Shown: positions 1-5,779 of the stretch, piece after piece | Numbering within the stretch: position 1 is the first letter of the stretch | Layout of the letters: each line of letters opens with the position of its first letter | Assembly (NCBI GenBank): GCA_036517115.1 | Contig: DATDYB010000021.1 | Location: forward strand, 1 to 24,345 | Reading direction: 5' to 3' | Length of the DNA: 24,345 nucleotides | Source of the DNA: DATDYB01 sp036517115 | GTDB taxonomy: Bacteria > Patescibacteriota > Minisyncoccia > Phycocordibacterales > PALSA-1337 | The notes under the pieces: model-generated | Told to the model about the DNA's origin: nothing | What the model saw: the letters and a program-made list of their open reading frames with translations, nothing else | The model's database searches: none | Made by a program: the position numbers and the translations under genes

Positions 1-3
1 CTA

Positions 4-30
4 CCCCGCGAGCTTCGCTCGCGGGGTTCT
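4..30 (+). terminator. Intrinsic terminator of a gene upstream of the window
   Basis: A 9-10 bp GC-rich stem pairs CCCCGCGAGC (4-13) with GCTCGCGGGG (17-26) around a TTC loop, followed by a short T-rich stretch (ttct). It most likely ends transcription of a rightward gene lying before the window. The short T-tract makes it a weak rather than textbook terminator. Confidence 0.6.
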
Positions 31-76
31 CTGTAACATACAAAAGAAATCCACAAATTACTCTGCATTTCCAGTG

Positions 77-82
77 TATAAT
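77..82 (+). promoter_or_regulatory. -10 element for the MFS gene, near-leaderless
   Basis: A perfect TATAAT ends 8 bases before the ATG at 91, so transcription should start about two bases before the start codon. No Shine-Dalgarno sequence is present. No convincing -35 is visible at 17 bp spacing. Confidence 0.6.
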
Positions 83-90
83 TAAGTGTA

Positions 91-1263
91 ATGAAATTTA
101 GAGAGTCCAATCACAGTACACACAAACTTTTTGCTATTCTTCTGTTAGGGTTCATTTTCACCTTCCACACCACGCTTCCTGTGTACGTGAGCTCAAACTT
201 TCTATCAACGTTCGCGAGTACGAAGACGGTTGGTCTCATCTATTCAATCGCTTCCCTGATGGCGATCATAGGACTTCTCCAGTTCCCTCGCCTTCTGCGC
301 CGATTCGGCAACTATGAGACATTACTGCTGTTGATCGGTCTCGACGCACTCTCGCTTGCTGGACTCATATCCTTCAAGAGTGTCTGGTGGGTTGCCCTGT
401 TCTTTGTGGTGAATAGCGTTATGATTGCTCTCGCCTCTCTCACGATCGATATCTTCCTCGAACACAGCTCCGACAACAAACACACGGGCGGCATCCGTGG
501 CCTTTTTTTGACCGTCATCAATATCGCCTGGATCATTTCTCCGTTTCTCACCGGACTTTTGGTACAAGAAACTGAGTACCAGACAGTCTACATTGCAGCC
601 CTGGTCCTATTAGTACCTCTTCTTATGCTCCTCGCCTATAACTTCAGAGATTTCAAGGATCCTCGATATACTCGCATCGGCACGTTTGAAGGACTAGAGA
701 TGGTTCGTAACAATCCAAAATTCCGTAGTATCTTTTCTGCCAACATTATTCTCAACACATTTTATGGTTGGATGGTAATCTATACACCGCTCTACTTACA
801 CAACACCATCGGCTTTGGTTGGCCGACCATCGGCATCATTTTTACCATCATGCTTCTTCCATATATCATTTTCGAACTGCCGCTCGGTCGCTTGGCAGAC
901 AGCCACTTCGGAGAAAAGGAGCTCATGATTGCTGGTTTCATTATTATCGCGACGTTCACCGCCCTCCTTGCCGTCATTCAGGTACCGAACGTATTCCTCT
1001 GGGCGCTCGCCTTGTTCATGACACGCGTGGGAGCGGCTATTGTGGAAGTCATGATCGAAACCTATTTCTTCAAGCAGATCCACGAGCGTGATTCCGCTAT
1101 CTTGGGACTCTTCCGAACCACCCGTCCTCTCGGGTATTTACTGGCACCCATCCTTGCAACGATTACCTTCGCTTTTGTCGAACCCCAATACTCTTTCGTG
1201 GTGCTCGGAATTATCACCCTCTTTGGACTTGGATACAGTTTAGAGCTTAAAGATACGAAATAA
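91..1263 (+). CDS. Major facilitator superfamily transporter
   Basis: The 390-residue protein is almost wholly hydrophobic, with about 12 predicted membrane helices in two halves separated by a polar stretch near residues 185-215 (RDFKDPRYTRIGTFEGLEMV). That size and symmetry fit the MFS family of secondary transporters in the inner membrane. A short basic loop after helix 2 (residues about 68-74, RLLRRFG) sits where the MFS loop motif lies, and a second (PLGRLADSHFGEKEL, about 265-279) resembles the G-x-x-x-D-R/K loop signature in the second half. The substrate cannot be told from sequence; drug/metabolite efflux is only a family-level guess. The start at 91 is supported by a -10 box just upstream. 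It converges on the DUF5654-like gene, and its stop codon is inside a palindromic repeat. Confidence 0.85.
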   Translation: MKFRESNHSTHKLFAILLLGFIFTFHTTLPVYVSSNFLSTFASTKTVGLIYSIASLMAIIGLLQFPRLLRRFGNYETLLLLIGLDALSLAGLISFKSVWWVALFFVVNSVMIALASLTIDIFLEHSSDNKHTGGIRGLFLTVINIAWIISPFLTGLLVQETEYQTVYIAALVLLVPLLMLLAYNFRDFKDPRYTRIGTFEGLEMVRNNPKFRSIFSANIILNTFYGWMVIYTPLYLHNTIGFGWPTIGIIFTIMLLPYIIFELPLGRLADSHFGEKELMIAGFIIIATFTALLAVIQVPNVFLWALALFMTRVGAAIVEVMIETYFFKQIHERDSAILGLFRTTRPLGYLLAPILATITFAFVEPQYSFVVLGIITLFGLGYSLELKDTK

Positions 1264-1366
1264 TACCAATATACTAATTGTTGCAAATATGCGAATGGCT
1301 ACAAATGTTAAGATCTTGAGTATTCGTAGCCATTTGTAGATTGGTACTCATTCGTATATTGGTATT
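1262..1366. repeat. Periodic palindromic element between convergent genes
   Basis: The two 13-base ends AATACCAATATAC (1262-1274) and GTATATTGGTATT (1354-1366) are perfect inverted repeats. An inner pair AATGGCTAC/GTAGCCATT (1294-1302 / 1326-1334) and a central AAGATCTT (1310-1317) continue the symmetry. On the left half, heptamers related to TACNAAT begin at 1264, 1272, 1282, 1290, 1300 and 1308. On the right half the reverse heptamers (ATTNGTA) begin at 1322, 1332, 1340, 1350 and 1358. The steps alternate 8 and 10 bases, an 18-base period. It begins in the stop codon of the MFS gene and ends in the stop codon of the opposite gene. It may act as a bidirectional terminator; it lacks a GC stem plus T-tract. 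Confidence 0.8.
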
Positions 1367-1626
1367 TATCTTTCTGAGTCAGATAGAAATCGCATCAGGT
1401 ATACCGTGATGAACACGATGACAAGGGTAAGGATAAACGCATAAGTAAATTTCATCAGAATTGAGTTCTTATCCAAAGGGAAAAGGTATTCAATAAGCGC
1501 ACGGATAGCGTCGTTCCAAGCGATACCTGCAGCTATTCCAAAACCACCAGCGACAAATCCTCCGATTCGCGCTTTCATTTCTTGAGTGGTCTTTTTGCTC
1601 TCTTCTTTGATTCGATCGAGGGACAT
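1366..1626 (-). CDS. DUF5654-like small membrane protein
   Basis: This 86-residue protein has a charged N-terminus (about residues 1-20, rich in Lys and Glu), a glycine- and alanine-rich helix (about 21-48, with GFGIAAGIAWNDAIRALIEY) and a strongly hydrophobic helix (about 58-80). The AG-x-G-x-x-A-x-AWN-x-A pattern is what I recall of the DUF5654 family, frequent in Patescibacteria and archaea, with no known function. It lies two bases after the glutaredoxin stop and could be cotranscribed. However, a TATACT ending six bases before its ATG gives it a possible promoter of its own. Its stop codon is in the palindromic element. Confidence 0.75.
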   Translation of the reverse strand: MSLDRIKEESKKTTQEMKARIGGFVAGGFGIAAGIAWNDAIRALIEYLFPLDKNSILMKFTYAFILTLVIVFITVYLMRFLSDSER

Positions 1627-1628
1627 AA

Positions 1629-1874
1629 CTATAGTATAGCTCTTTTGCTTTGAAGATACGCAGCAATTTCATCTGCGTCGCTATCCGCAAGGATGTAGCC
1701 ATCAATATCCAAAGTGGGTGTTTTTGTCTGTCCCGATTTAGTAACCAATTCTTCAAAAAAGACTTTGTTACCTAAAACTTCTCGCTCTTCAAACGAAATA
1801 TTTTCCTTTTTTAAATACTGGAGTGCATCCTTACACCATCGGCATCCTGTCTTGGTGTATATAATGATATTCAT
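1629..1874 (-). CDS. Glutaredoxin-like thiol-disulfide oxidoreductase
   Basis: The 81-residue protein has the thioredoxin-fold layout of a glutaredoxin. It has an N-terminal strand (MNIIIYTKTG), an active site CRWC at residues 11-14, a TPT cis-proline segment at about 52-54 (KTPTLDIDG), and a C-terminal helix. This size is usual for NrdH/glutaredoxin proteins. It should reduce disulfides in the cytoplasm, with electrons from glutathione, thioredoxin reductase or another low-molecular thiol; the sequence does not say which. The start is fixed by an extended -10 (TGATACTAT) leaving a one-base leader. The DUF5654-like gene follows after two bases. Confidence 0.88.
   Translation of the reverse strand: MNIIIYTKTGCRWCKDALQYLKKENISFEEREVLGNKVFFEELVTKSGQTKTPTLDIDGYILADSDADEIAAYLQSKRAIL
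1633..1638 (-). promoter_or_regulatory. Possible internal -10 element for the DUF5654-like gene
   Basis: TATACT on the minus strand lies in the last codons of the glutaredoxin gene. It is separated by exactly six bases (ATAGTT) from the ATG, which would make that ATG the first transcribed base. Confidence 0.45.
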
Positions 1875-1881
1875 GCCGACA

Positions 1882-1887
1882 ATAGTA
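1882..1887 (-). promoter_or_regulatory. Extended -10 for the glutaredoxin gene
   Basis: The minus strand reads TGATACTAT, an extended -10 (TGN plus TACTAT), ending seven bases before the ATG. The TGA of this element is also the stop codon of the upstream methyltransferase, so the promoter and the end of that gene share bases. Confidence 0.6.
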
Positions 1888-2649
1888 TCACATCTTCACT
1901 GCTTCAAGGAAAAGGAAGAGTGGAATTTCTTTTCGGGCAGTATTTTCCGCATCTTGCCGCGGACCTGGCTCGCTTTCTTTGTGTGAAATCCATTCCTCCA
2001 AACGCGTGACCGCGAAACCATTTTTAGCGAATGTTTTGAAATACAGCTGGAGCGGACGGTGAAATGAATATGTAAAACTTTTATTGTCTTTTTCGCCCGG
2101 ATTCATATCTATCTTCTCGCGCGACTCGGAAAGGTATCGATCGATGCGGCGATATTGTACTTTTCCCGCATCATCATATCCCCACCCCGACGCTTTAGGA
2201 ATTCGGAATGCAGGGTGGTTGAGTACCACAAAAAGTCTACCTTGTGGCTTCAGGACCCGCGAACATTCAGTAAACGTGCCAGCAATATTTTCAATGTTCT
2301 GAAGCGCTAGTACTATGGTCACAACGTCAACAGACGCCGAGTCAATCATACAGAGATTATCTGCCCCAGAAACATGATAGGTGATCTCCTTCGGGGAATT
2401 CTTTCGAGCGATCTCGACAAGCTCTTTTGAAAGATCCGTACCGATCACTGTAGCGCCGGCTTTATGAAATTCCCTCGAGAAAAATCCTTGCCCGCAAGCA
2501 AGATCGAGGATAGTCTGGCCTTTGCTAGGCGTAAGGAGCCGAAGCAGGTTCGGCAATATCACTTCTTTTTGATACGTCCCCTCTTTGTGTTCCAAGAGGT
2601 CGTCATACCAGAGGGCTACATGTTCCCAGGAAGTGTCTCTTTTCTTCAT
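1888..2649 (-). CDS. Class I SAM-dependent methyltransferase
   Basis: The 253-residue protein has the Rossmann-type SAM-binding motif I at about residues 47-57 (ILDLACGQGFF) and an acidic residue ending strand 2 (GTDLSKELVEIA). It also has a motif-III-like loop (ASVDVVTIVLALQNIENI) and a late hydrophobic strand (GRLFVVLNHPAF). This is the Methyltransf_11/25 type, which methylates small molecules or cofactors; the substrate is not identifiable. The C-terminal third (DRYLSESREKIDMN...) is usual for small-molecule enzymes of this class. The start is fixed by a TATACT -10 giving a one-base leader. Its stop overlaps the glutaredoxin promoter. Confidence 0.85.
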   Translation of the reverse strand: MKKRDTSWEHVALWYDDLLEHKEGTYQKEVILPNLLRLLTPSKGQTILDLACGQGFFSREFHKAGATVIGTDLSKELVEIARKNSPKEITYHVSGADNLCMIDSASVDVVTIVLALQNIENIAGTFTECSRVLKPQGRLFVVLNHPAFRIPKASGWGYDDAGKVQYRRIDRYLSESREKIDMNPGEKDNKSFTYSFHRPLQLYFKTFAKNGFAVTRLEEWISHKESEPGPRQDAENTARKEIPLFLFLEAVKM

Positions 2650-2656
2650 GGTACAG

Positions 2657-2662
2657 AGTATA
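2657..2662 (-). promoter_or_regulatory. -10 element for the methyltransferase gene, leaderless
   Basis: The minus strand TATACT is followed by CTGTAC and then C-ATG. The predicted transcription start is one base before the start codon, and there is no Shine-Dalgarno sequence. Confidence 0.6.
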
Positions 2663-2682
2663 GTATATTCGCTCCGACCTGG

Positions 2683-3021
2683 CTATTTTTTGTACGTCTC
2701 TCGGCCAGCCTCAAATTGCTTTCTCACACTTCGCCATCGGCGCTTCATATCCTGTGTTAACTTTTCAAGTTCATCGGGGTCAACATTTTTCAACCCTTGG
2801 TAGTTAGCTTTAATTTCCTCGACGGCTTTCTCATAGGTTGTTTCCGTAACATCTTTCATTTTTTCGAGGCGCTCCAGCACATCGGCCCACATGGTATGCA
2901 TCCAGCTTTTCATTGCGCCTCGATGTGAAGCTGCCCGTTTTGACCCATAGAAATACCATGCCGCGACCACTGAAGCGACGAGAGTGAAGTTCACAATTTT
3001 TTTAACGTTTTGGTGATTCAT
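2683..3021 (-). CDS. Small membrane-anchored coiled-coil protein (YtxH-like)
   Basis: The 112-residue protein has one N-terminal membrane segment (about residues 9-26, VNFTLVASVVAAWYFYG). A long, highly charged helical region rich in Lys and Glu follows (about 45-112), probably coiled coil. This layout resembles YtxH-type or apolipoprotein-like envelope proteins, but no specific family is proven. It is the last gene of a three-gene operon, starting one base after the stop of the preceding gene. The tail should face the cytoplasm if the positively charged side after the helix (GSKRAASHRG) is kept inside. Confidence 0.7.
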   Translation of the reverse strand: MNHQNVKKIVNFTLVASVVAAWYFYGSKRAASHRGAMKSWMHTMWADVLERLEKMKDVTETTYEKAVEEIKANYQGLKNVDPDELEKLTQDMKRRWRSVRKQFEAGRETYKK

Positions 3022-3022
3022 G

Positions 3023-3301
3023 TTATTTACGTTTTTTAGGGATAAAAGAAATAAATGAGGTTATGACTTTCAATAAGGCCATGACTTTTAGGGTCTTTTC
3101 CCCAACTATATAACGGACTCGACGCACGTCGCTTACCAGTGCTTCACTCTCTTCGGAGATCGTTTTGATCGTCCGTGTGATGCGGCGGAGCAAGATCATA
3201 AGCCATACCGCCAGAATCACGCCCATCACAGCAAAAATAATCACCACGATCGTGGTGATGAAAAAGAATATATCTGCGTGAATGAAAGTTTGGGTGTTCA
3301 T
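3023..3301 (-). CDS. Small single-pass membrane protein (DUF948-like)
   Basis: The 92-residue protein has a hydrophobic segment at about residues 10-38, then a basic helix (RRITRTIKTISEESEALVSD) and a second weakly hydrophobic C-terminal stretch (KVMALLKVITSFISFIPKKRK). The order membrane helix then amphipathic helix is that of DUF948-type proteins common in small genomes. Function is unknown. Its ATG overlaps the TGA of the preceding gene by four bases (ATGA), which points to translational coupling in one operon with the Gmad2-like and the coiled-coil proteins. Confidence 0.7.
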   Translation of the reverse strand: MNTQTFIHADIFFFITTIVVIIFAVMGVILAVWLMILLRRITRTIKTISEESEALVSDVRRVRYIVGEKTLKVMALLKVITSFISFIPKKRK

Positions 3302-3861
3302 AAAGTTGAGGTTGCTGTTAAGGTGGAGGTTCCAAAACGCACAGGGATACGATGCTCCTTGTCGTGTTCAGGCAAGCCAGACGGATTATCTTTCATGAAG
3401 ATGAGTGTGCCTGTGTGCGTTACCGGCTGGGCGAAGGTCAGTGTAGCCTTAAACGGCACGAACTCAGGAGTCATCCACTCACTCTGCGCTTGCGCGATAC
3501 CTACCGCCAACTCTTTTCCGTTCGCATCAATGAGTCTGACGGGGAATGACGCTTCGAAGTACCATGTGCCGCGGGCCACGCCAGAAACTTCAAACGGACT
3601 TTTCACTATCTCGTTCGGCCGAGGCACCCCTACTCTGATCAAATTCTCCATCTCAATCTCTGTGCCGAGATTTTCTCGAAAGATGGTGCCATCCGAGGTA
3701 GCACATTGAGCCGGATATGACTTCATGATTGGGTACCCTGCCGCCACACACTCTTCAAAGGTGCTTATCATGTGCCGATTTTTAGAATACAGAGCGGTAA
3801 TTGATCCAATAACGATAATCGCCAGTATAGCGATACCTAGTCCAATAACGCGTTGCCTCAT
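3298..3861 (-). CDS. Membrane-anchored Gmad2 immunoglobulin-like protein
   Basis: The 187-residue protein has an N-terminal membrane anchor (about residues 5-24). A short cysteine motif follows (TFEECVAAGYPIMKSYPAQC at about 34-53, then DGTIF), and a C-terminal beta-sandwich (about 75-180) matches the Gmad2 domain (PF10648 type: PFEVSGVARGTWYFEASFPVRLID...). This combination is frequent in Parcubacteria and is expected outside the cytoplasmic membrane, where the two Cys may form a disulfide. The role is unknown; Gmad2 domains occur in spore-germination and cell-surface proteins. The C-terminus has a Thr/Ser-rich tail (TSTLTATSTL). First gene of a three-gene operon, with a -10 that makes the mRNA leaderless. 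Confidence 0.8.
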   Translation of the reverse strand: MRQRVIGLGIAILAIIVIGSITALYSKNRHMISTFEECVAAGYPIMKSYPAQCATSDGTIFRENLGTEIEMENLIRVGVPRPNEIVKSPFEVSGVARGTWYFEASFPVRLIDANGKELAVGIAQAQSEWMTPEFVPFKATLTFAQPVTHTGTLIFMKDNPSGLPEHDKEHRIPVRFGTSTLTATSTL

Positions 3862-3867
3862 ATTTCA

Positions 3868-3873
3868 ATTGTA
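3868..3873 (-). promoter_or_regulatory. -10 element for the Gmad2 operon, leaderless
   Basis: Minus strand TACAAT is followed by six bases (TGAAAT) and the ATG, so the A of the start codon is the predicted first transcribed base. Confidence 0.6.
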
Positions 3874-3897
3874 GCGCACGTATCCCCACCTGGATAC

Positions 3898-3925
3898 TTG
3901 CGTGAGGCGATACCTGTGCTATGCT
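3898..3925 (+). promoter_or_regulatory. Promoter of the candidate small RNA
   Basis: A -35-like TTGCGT (3898-3903) is followed after 16 bp by an extended -10, TGC-TATGCT (TATGCT at 3920-3925). The predicted start is about 3932, the first base of the first hairpin of the RNA downstream. Confidence 0.55.
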
Positions 3926-3931
3926 TCTAAT

Positions 3932-4016
3932 CGAACAGCAGTATGTTCGTTTAGTTCCTTGGCGCAGTCGTGATAGCACGACACCCCCGAAGCCTTATGC
4001 TTCGGGGTATTTTTTT
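3932..4016 (+). ncRNA. Candidate small structured RNA, about 85 nt
   Basis: There is no open reading frame of note here, but there is a complete transcription unit: an extended -10 promoter, three hairpins and an intrinsic terminator. Hairpin 1 pairs CGAAC (3932-3936) with GTTCG (3945-3949). Hairpin 2 pairs GTCGTG (3967-3972) with CACGAC (3977-3982) around ATAG. Hairpin 3 is the terminator (3985-4007). The single-stranded part between hairpins 1 and 2 (about 3950-3966) could be a seed region. I do not recognise it as 6S, tmRNA, SRP or RNase P. It could instead be an attenuated leader of the enolase gene, but enolase has its own -10 downstream. Confidence 0.5.
3985..4016 (+). terminator. Intrinsic terminator of the candidate small RNA
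   Basis: A nine-base-pair stem, CCCCGAAGC (3985-3993) with GCTTCGGGG (3999-4007), has a five-base loop and is followed by TATTTTTTT. It is one of the strongest terminators in the window. Confidence 0.85.
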
Positions 4017-4046
4017 ACCATAACTTTTCTTTTTCCATGAGCACGA

Positions 4047-4052
4047 TATAAT
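4047..4052 (+). promoter_or_regulatory. -10 element for enolase
   Basis: A perfect TATAAT predicts a start near 4059 and a 30-base leader without a Shine-Dalgarno sequence. No good -35 is seen. Confidence 0.5.
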
Positions 4053-4088
4053 GTTTCCTTGTAACATTAATAATATATCGACATCGCA

Positions 4089-5372
4089 ATGAAGATTTCA
4101 AAAATATTCGGACGGGAAATTTTAGACTCACGAGGCAATCCGACGGTCGAGGTAGATGTTGTGCTACGCGACGGATCGTTGGGACAGGCAGCGGTACCCT
4201 CGGGTGCTTCCACCGGATCTCACGAAGCGGTTGAACTCCGGGACGGCGATAAAAAACGATACGACGGGAAAGGAGTACTAAAGGCAGTATCGAATGTAAA
4301 CGGAGAGCTAGCTAAGGCGCTCAAAGGCAAGGAATGGGACCAACACACCCTCGACAAAAGAATGATCGAACTTGATGGCTCAAAGACTAAAGAGCGGCTC
4401 GGTGCCAACGCCATCTTAGGTATCTCTCTGGCCTTCTCGAAAGCAGCCGCGGCCAGCAAAAAAATTCCTCTCTACAGCTATTTCCAAAAAATAGGGAGAA
4501 CAAAAAAGCCTGTTCAATTGCCAGTACCCATGATGAATATTTTGAATGGTGGCAAGCACGCCGAACACTCTACAGATTTTCAAGAGTTTATGATTGTTCC
4601 TCACGGCGCTCCAACCTTTAAAGAAGCGCTGCGTTGGGGTAGCGAGGTATTCCATACACTGAAAAAAATTCTTCATGATCGCAACCTCAGCACTTCGGTC
4701 GGCGACGAGGGAGGTTTTGCTCCATCACTCCCCTCAAACGAAGCGGCAGTAGAAATTATCCTTGAGGCCATTGAAAAGGCTGGCTACAAGCCGGGCAAGG
4801 ATATCTCACTGGCCCTCGATGTTGCAGCTACCGAACTGTATAAAAATGATTCATACCATCTCGAACGTGAAGGCAAGACACTGTCGTCAGCGGAGATGGT
4901 GGAGTTTTATGTCGAGTGGTGCAAGAAATTCCCTATCATTTCCATTGAGGACGGTCTTGCTGAGGATGACTGGGATGGCTATAAGCTTCTCACCAAAAAG
5001 CTGGGGAAAAAAGTACAGATCGTGGGAGATGATCTTTTTGTCACCAACATCGAACGATTAAAAAGGGGCACCGAAAAAAATATCGCTAATTCAATCCTTA
5101 TCAAGCTCAATCAGATTGGTACGGTCTCTGAGACTATCGACGCTGTGAATATGGCATTAAAAGCAGGGTACACTGCTATCATCTCTCACCGCTCTGGCGA
5201 GACAGAAGATACGACCATCGCAGACTTCGTTGTTGGTACTGGTACAGGACAAATCAAGACAGGGTCGCTCTGCCGTAGCGACCGCGTGGCAAAATACAAC
5301 CAGTTGCTTCGTCTCGAGGAAGCCTTGGGAAAAAAAGCCCTCTATCTCGGAAAGAAAGTGTTCAATTTCTAA
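4089..5372 (+). CDS. eno: Enolase (phosphopyruvate hydratase)
   Basis: The 427-residue protein is full length for enolase, which interconverts 2-phosphoglycerate and phosphoenolpyruvate in the cytoplasm. Visible signatures are GREILDSRGNPTVEVD (8-23), SGASTGSHEAVELRDGD (38-54), NGGKHAEHSTDFQEF (153-167; substrate His157, Glu166) and SVGDEGGFAP (203-212; catalytic Glu207). The metal ligands are Asp244, Glu287 (SIEDGL) and Asp314 (GDDLFVTN). The catalytic Lys339 (LIKLNQIGT) and SHRSGETED (366-374) are also there. The usual HA-N/D-N segment reads HAEH, a mild departure. A terminator follows. The next rightward gene is phosphoglycerate mutase, the preceding step of glycolysis, with its own promoter. 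Confidence 0.98.
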   Translation: MKISKIFGREILDSRGNPTVEVDVVLRDGSLGQAAVPSGASTGSHEAVELRDGDKKRYDGKGVLKAVSNVNGELAKALKGKEWDQHTLDKRMIELDGSKTKERLGANAILGISLAFSKAAAASKKIPLYSYFQKIGRTKKPVQLPVPMMNILNGGKHAEHSTDFQEFMIVPHGAPTFKEALRWGSEVFHTLKKILHDRNLSTSVGDEGGFAPSLPSNEAAVEIILEAIEKAGYKPGKDISLALDVAATELYKNDSYHLEREGKTLSSAEMVEFYVEWCKKFPIISIEDGLAEDDWDGYKLLTKKLGKKVQIVGDDLFVTNIERLKRGTEKNIANSILIKLNQIGTVSETIDAVNMALKAGYTAIISHRSGETEDTTIADFVVGTGTGQIKTGSLCRSDRVAKYNQLLRLEEALGKKALYLGKKVFNF

Positions 5373-5379
5373 TGAAATG

Positions 5380-5411
5380 AAAACCGCTCCGTCAAACGAC
5401 GGAGCGGTTTT
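5380..5411 (+). terminator. Bidirectional intrinsic terminator after enolase
   Basis: A 14-bp perfect stem, AAAACCGCTCCGTC (5380-5393) with GACGGAGCGGTTTT (5398-5411), closes an AAAC loop. The A-run on one side and T-run on the other let it work in both directions, serving enolase and any leftward transcript from the region after it. Confidence 0.9.
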
Positions 5412-5420
5412 GCATTGAAA

Positions 5421-5474
5421 CTACTTCTGCTCTCCTCCTGTAGGCTGTTCTGGCTTCTTTGTTGTATCTGCCAT
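5421..5474 (-). CDS. Possible small protein of 17 residues
   Basis: On the minus strand a short frame reads MADTTKKPEQPTGGEQK and stops. It could begin 7 codons earlier at 5495 (MHRDLNT...). The composition, charged and proline-rich, looks protein-like. It sits just before the bidirectional terminator, as a real leftward gene would. A minus-strand TATACT (5566-5571) lies upstream and could drive a transcript of about 150 bases. No Shine-Dalgarno sequence is seen. I do not recognise a family. The frame may be chance. Confidence 0.3.
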   Translation of the reverse strand: MADTTKKPEQPTGGEQK

Positions 5475-5729
5475 AGTATTTAGGTCTCTGTGCATTGTGT
5501 CGCGAACACAAAACACGTCGACAAATTATGTACCAAGGATGCTAATGCGCCGAGGTACGTCATTTAGTATACCCCTCTCGACTAGCCCGTATTGGGCTCC
5601 ATCAAAGTATAGACAAGGCGTCAAAGGAATGACTTATTTGGGCTTGCAAAATGGTCATTTTGTGGCGTGGTGTAATATGATCGATAATTACATAACGAAT
5701 AGATGTAAAAGTAAATATGTTTTAAATTT
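5475..5729. other. Intergenic region with weak hairpins, no clear gene
   Basis: No convincing protein gene is present here. On the minus strand there is a TATACT (5566-5571) and a small stem, TTGTGT with ACACAA (5497-5513 region), so a short leftward transcript is possible. AGCCC-GTATT-GGGCT (about 5585-5599) is another weak hairpin. The right part (5690-5730) is A+T-rich and leads into the gpmI promoter. No tRNA could be folded. Confidence 0.5.
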
Positions 5730-5758
5730 TTGCCCTCCTTTCTCCCCTGCGATAGAAT
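5730..5758 (+). promoter_or_regulatory. Promoter of gpmI
   Basis: TTGCCC (5730-5735) and TAGAAT (5753-5758) are spaced by 17 bp. The predicted start near 5765 gives a leader of about 15 bases with no Shine-Dalgarno sequence. Confidence 0.55.
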
Positions 5759-5779
5759 GTACAAGTAATTTTAGATTTT

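Noticed and set aside
768..1091. A 107-residue rightward frame inside the MFS gene
   Set aside because: It is a frame shadow: the MFS frame has continuous membrane helices and family motifs, and this one has none.
5497..5729. A tRNA gene in the region before gpmI
   Set aside because: No cloverleaf, T-loop GGTTCGA box or acceptor stem could be formed on either strand.
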